NCBI GenBank assembly: GCA_903921965.1
Contig: CAIXSE010000786.1
Span: forward strand, 1 to 7,009
Length of the DNA: 7,009 bases
Origin: an uncultured Thermoleophilia bacterium
GTDB lineage: Bacteria > Actinomycetota > Thermoleophilia > UBA2241
Direction: 5' to 3'
The notes under the pieces were generated by a model that saw nothing but the letters and a program-made list of their open reading frames with translations, did no database searches and was not told where the DNA came from. Positions 5,540-7,009 of the stretch are shown one piece after another. Numbering within the stretch: the first letter of the stretch is position 1; every line of letters begins with the position of its first letter. The position numbers were made by a program, and so were the translations under genes.

Positions 5540-6604
5540 CTAGAGCCGGCCCCCGATCCAGGCGCCGCTGATGGAGCCGTAGCTGACGACGGCACCGGTG
5601 TGGGGCGCGTGGATCATGCTGCCGCCGCCGGCGTAGATGCCCACGTGGTAGCTGTAGCTGGCGCTGCCGAAGAAGACGAGGTCGCCCGGCTGGAGGGCGC
5701 TGATGGGCACCGGGGTGCTGGCGCGCTGCTGGTCGGTGGCGCCGTGCGAGAGGCCGATGCCGAGCTGCGCGTAGACGTACATGACGAGGCCGGAGCAATC
5801 GAAGCCGCTCGGGCTGGCGCCGCCCCACACGTAGGGTACGCCGAGGTAGCGCTGCGCGATGGCCACGGCGGCGGATCGACCAGACCCGCCGGGATCGGGG
5901 ACGGAGCCGCCGGCGCCGGTGCCACCGCCGGTGGCGGGCGCCGCCGCGGCCGCCTGGGCCGCAGCCTGGGCGGCGGCCCTCGCCGCGGCCGCGGCCTGCT
6001 CCTGGAGGCGCTGGATGTCGCTCTTGAGGCCGGCCGTCATCTGCTCGAGCTGGCCCTGCAGGGCGAGCACTTCGTTCTTCTGGGCGGCGCGCTCTTCGAC
6101 CAGACGGGTCGCGGCCTTCTTGTCGGCCTCGAGCTTGACCTTGCGGTCCTTGATGTCACGCTTGTACGCGGCGATGGACTTGACCGTGTCGACGTCGCTG
6201 TTGCCGAGGCGGTCCATCATGTCGATCTGGGTGACCAGCTCGTCGAAGCTGCTGGAGGCGAACAGGACGTCGACGATGCCGACGTCGCGCGTCTTGTAGA
6301 TGCTCTCGGCGCGCGACTGGAGCTGCTTGTTCGCGACGTCGAGGTTGTACTGCGCTACCTTGAGCAGGTGCTGGTTCTGCCTTACCTGGTTCTGGACGGT
6401 GTGGAGCTGGCTGCTGGCCTGGTTGTACTTCTCCACGGCCATGTCGGCCTTGTGGTAGACGTCCTGGAGCTTGACCTGCAGGGCGCGCAGCTTGGCTTTC
6501 TTCTGCGCGATGGGGGAGGCTGAAGCCTGGGGCGCGAAAGCGGTGACGAGGAGGAAGGCGGAGAGGAGGACGAGAATCAGGACGTGACGTCTTCTACCGT
6601 TCAC
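5540..6604 (-). CDS. Secreted NlpC/P60 peptidoglycan endopeptidase with coiled coil and Ala-rich linker (paralogue 2)
   Basis: This 354-residue paralogue of the next gene downstream has the same design. GTG 6604 is set by a strong AAGGAGG 6 nt upstream (6611-6617); the nearby ATG at 6608 is out of frame and stops after four codons. Residues 1-29 are a signal peptide ending ASA/SP. Residues 33-205 are a Lys/Glu/Gln-rich coiled coil with SFDELVTQIDMM (119-130) and GNSDVDT (134-140), the motif shared with paralogue 1. A low-complexity linker (about 203-245) has AAAQ/AAAR repeats, then a Gly-rich stretch. The NlpC/P60 domain has Cys270 (GFDCSGL), His320 (YHVGIY) and His335 (APHTGA). The enzyme should act on peptidoglycan peptides outside the membrane. 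The coiled coil may be an autoinhibitory or partner-binding segment, as in CwlO/PcsB proteins controlled by FtsEX; that is inferred. A good promoter lies upstream. Confident family call. Confidence 0.94.
   Translation of the reverse strand: MNGRRRHVLILVLLSAFLLVTAFAPQASASPIAQKKAKLRALQVKLQDVYHKADMAVEKYNQASSQLHTVQNQVRQNQHLLKVAQYNLDVANKQLQSRAESIYKTRDVGIVDVLFASSSFDELVTQIDMMDRLGNSDVDTVKSIAAYKRDIKDRKVKLEADKKAATRLVEERAAQKNEVLALQGQLEQMTAGLKSDIQRLQEQAAAAARAAAQAAAQAAAAAPATGGGTGAGGSVPDPGGSGRSAAVAIAQRYLGVPYVWGGASPSGFDCSGLVMYVYAQLGIGLSHGATDQQRASTPVPISALQPGDLVFFGSASYSYHVGIYAGGGSMIHAPHTGAVVSYGSISGAWIGGRL
5935..6000 (-). repeat. Alanine-rich low-complexity linker repeat (AAAQ/AAAR)
   Basis: Within paralogue 2 the GCN-rich segment encodes a run of alanines broken by Arg or Gln about every four residues, followed by APATGGG. 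It is absent from paralogue 1. Such GC-rich imperfect repeats can expand or contract by slippage, which would change the spacing between coiled coil and catalytic domain. Confidence 0.6.
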
Positions 6605-6622
6605 TCATCGCCTCCTTCAGCT

Positions 6623-6641
6623 GTGTCGCGGGGGCTGACAC
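6623..6641 (-). promoter_or_regulatory. Stem-loop upstream of the paralogue 2 Shine-Dalgarno
   Basis: On the minus strand GTGTC (6641-6637) pairs with GACAC (6627-6623) around a 9-nt C-rich loop. The stem ends 5 nt before AAGGAGG. It is the second hairpin of a roughly 67-nt leader. It matches no riboswitch class I know; in particular the conserved blocks of the ydaO c-di-AMP riboswitch are missing. Confidence 0.35.
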
Positions 6642-6647
6642 GCTTGG

Positions 6648-6671
6648 TTGAGGAGAAGCCTCCAGACTCAA
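6648..6671 (-). promoter_or_regulatory. 5'-terminal stem-loop of the paralogue 2 mRNA
   Basis: On the minus strand TTGA gtct GGAG gctt CTCC TCAA forms an interrupted hairpin: a 4+4 bp stem with a 4-nt bulge and a 4-nt loop. It sits at or next to the predicted transcription start (about 6671). Stem-loops at the extreme 5' end can protect mRNA from decay. That role is inferred. Confidence 0.35.
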
Positions 6672-6677
6672 GGCGAG

Positions 6678-6706
6678 ACCCTACCACCCCGCCTCGCGAC
6701 TGACAA
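6678..6706 (-). promoter_or_regulatory. Sigma70-type promoter for the NlpC/P60 genes
   Basis: On the minus strand TTGTCA (6706-6701) and TAGGGT (6683-6678) are separated by exactly 17 bp. The -35 matches 5 of 6 consensus bases, and TAnnnT is typical of GC-rich actinobacterial -10 boxes. An A-run (6721-6725) lies about 15 bp upstream and may act as a partial UP element. The start would be near 6671, giving a leader of about 67 nt before the GTG at 6604. Confidence 0.6.
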
Positions 6707-6738
6707 CCAGGGCTGGCCACTTTTTCGCCCGTCCGAGC

Positions 6739-7009
6739 CTATCTTCCTGCGTCGCTGCCGGCGCCGGCGCCGTGCGCCTGGCCAGGGGGCGTGGGCCGCG
6801 GCCACATGCGCTTGAGGGCCGCGATGAACGCCTTGTTGCGCTCGTCCTTGCGCCAGTTGCGCACGATGACCATGCCCCAGCTGTGGAACAGCAGGCGCTT
6901 GGTGAACTGGAACGTGAACACGTACTTGAGCCACGTGCGCAGCGAGTAGAAGCGGGCGTAGCCGCGCAGGGTCTCGATCTGCAGTTCGTAGGGCGTCATG
7001 CGGCGCGGC
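6739..7009 (-). CDS. Probable B12-binding radical SAM protein, C-terminal end
   Basis: Only the last 89 codons or so are in the window; the gene continues past its right edge. The segment PRRMTPYELQIETLRGYARFYS resembles the stretch after the radical SAM barrel in cobalamin-binding (BchE/HpnJ-like) radical SAM proteins, where P.rMTP.ELQ....a...FYS recurs. A basic, aromatic helical region follows (TWLKYVFTFQFTKRLLFHSWG), then a short disordered tail rich in Pro, Gly and Ala. The [4Fe-4S] CxxxCxxC motif and B12 domain would lie outside, so neither cofactor nor reaction can be confirmed. The visible ATG at 6999 is probably internal, as the frame stays open to the edge. No clear terminator follows the stop; the next gene's promoter begins about 30 bp downstream. 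Confidence 0.55.
   Translation of the reverse strand, partial: PRRMTPYELQIETLRGYARFYSLRTWLKYVFTFQFTKRLLFHSWGMVIVRNWRKDERNKAFIAALKRMWPRPTPPGQAHGAGAGSDAGR

Noticed and set aside
5285..6523. Long plus-strand open frame (412 codons) opposite the second NlpC/P60 gene
   Set aside because: The sequence is the complement of a conserved coiled-coil and NlpC/P60 gene, is rich in Ala/Gly/Val/Leu, and has no signature of its own.
6605..6677. ydaO-type c-di-AMP riboswitch upstream of the NlpC/P60 gene
   Set aside because: The leader is too short and lacks the conserved purine-rich blocks of that class.
6705..6728. Plus-strand terminator CCAGGGCTGG followed by TTTTT
   Set aside because: The stem is only 4 bp with a 2-nt loop and no plus-strand gene ends here; the A-run on the minus strand is better explained as promoter-upstream sequence.

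Overview
The window is a GC-rich bacterial chromosome segment with strong G/C preference at third codon positions, GTG starts and hairpin terminators that mostly lack long U-tracts. The order cysS – rlmB – NYN (YacP/Rae1-like) – sigH is a conserved Gram-positive gene cluster. The sporulation-type SigH sequence, a type IV pilus retraction ATPase and actinobacterial-style NlpC/P60 hydrolases with coiled coils suggest a deep-branching actinobacterium, perhaps Coriobacteriia/OPB41-like or Thermoleophilia-like. The lineage is inferred; there is no marker RNA in the window.

Layout. The left part (1-2301, mostly + strand) holds the 3' end of cysS, an opposite-strand four-helix membrane protein gene of unknown function (995-552), then rlmB (23S rRNA 2'-O-methyltransferase) and a NYN-domain ribonuclease gene. 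An intrinsic terminator (2302-2330) follows. The sigma factor gene sigH occupies 2384-3061. A 14-bp inverted repeat (3098-3147) separates it from the convergent right part.

The right part is entirely on the - strand. Reading from the window edge leftwards it has the C-terminal end of a probable B12-binding radical SAM protein, then a clear sigma70-type promoter and a short structured leader. Two tandem paralogous secreted NlpC/P60 peptidoglycan hydrolases come next, separated by a 17-bp perfect hairpin, and then pilT.

How the genes relate. The left cluster serves translation and RNA quality: tRNA charging, rRNA methylation, and ribosome-linked mRNA decay if the NYN protein acts like Rae1. 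It leads into an alternative sigma factor. The right cluster concerns the cell envelope: wall cleavage and pilus retraction. A regulatory link from SigH to these envelope genes is possible but not shown by the sequence.

Most unusual points. The rlmB frame has no stop where the family should end and runs 349 nt into the NYN gene. A heptamer matching the -1 slippery pattern (C CCG GGG) lies just before the NYN start, in the right frame to fuse the two proteins; a sequencing indel or plain overlap is also possible. A good promoter lies inside the 3' end of the NYN gene and is followed within about 75 nt by the terminator, predicting a roughly 100-nt transcript or attenuation of sigH. I found no CRISPR array, insertion sequence, tRNA, rRNA or obviously new multi-gene system.
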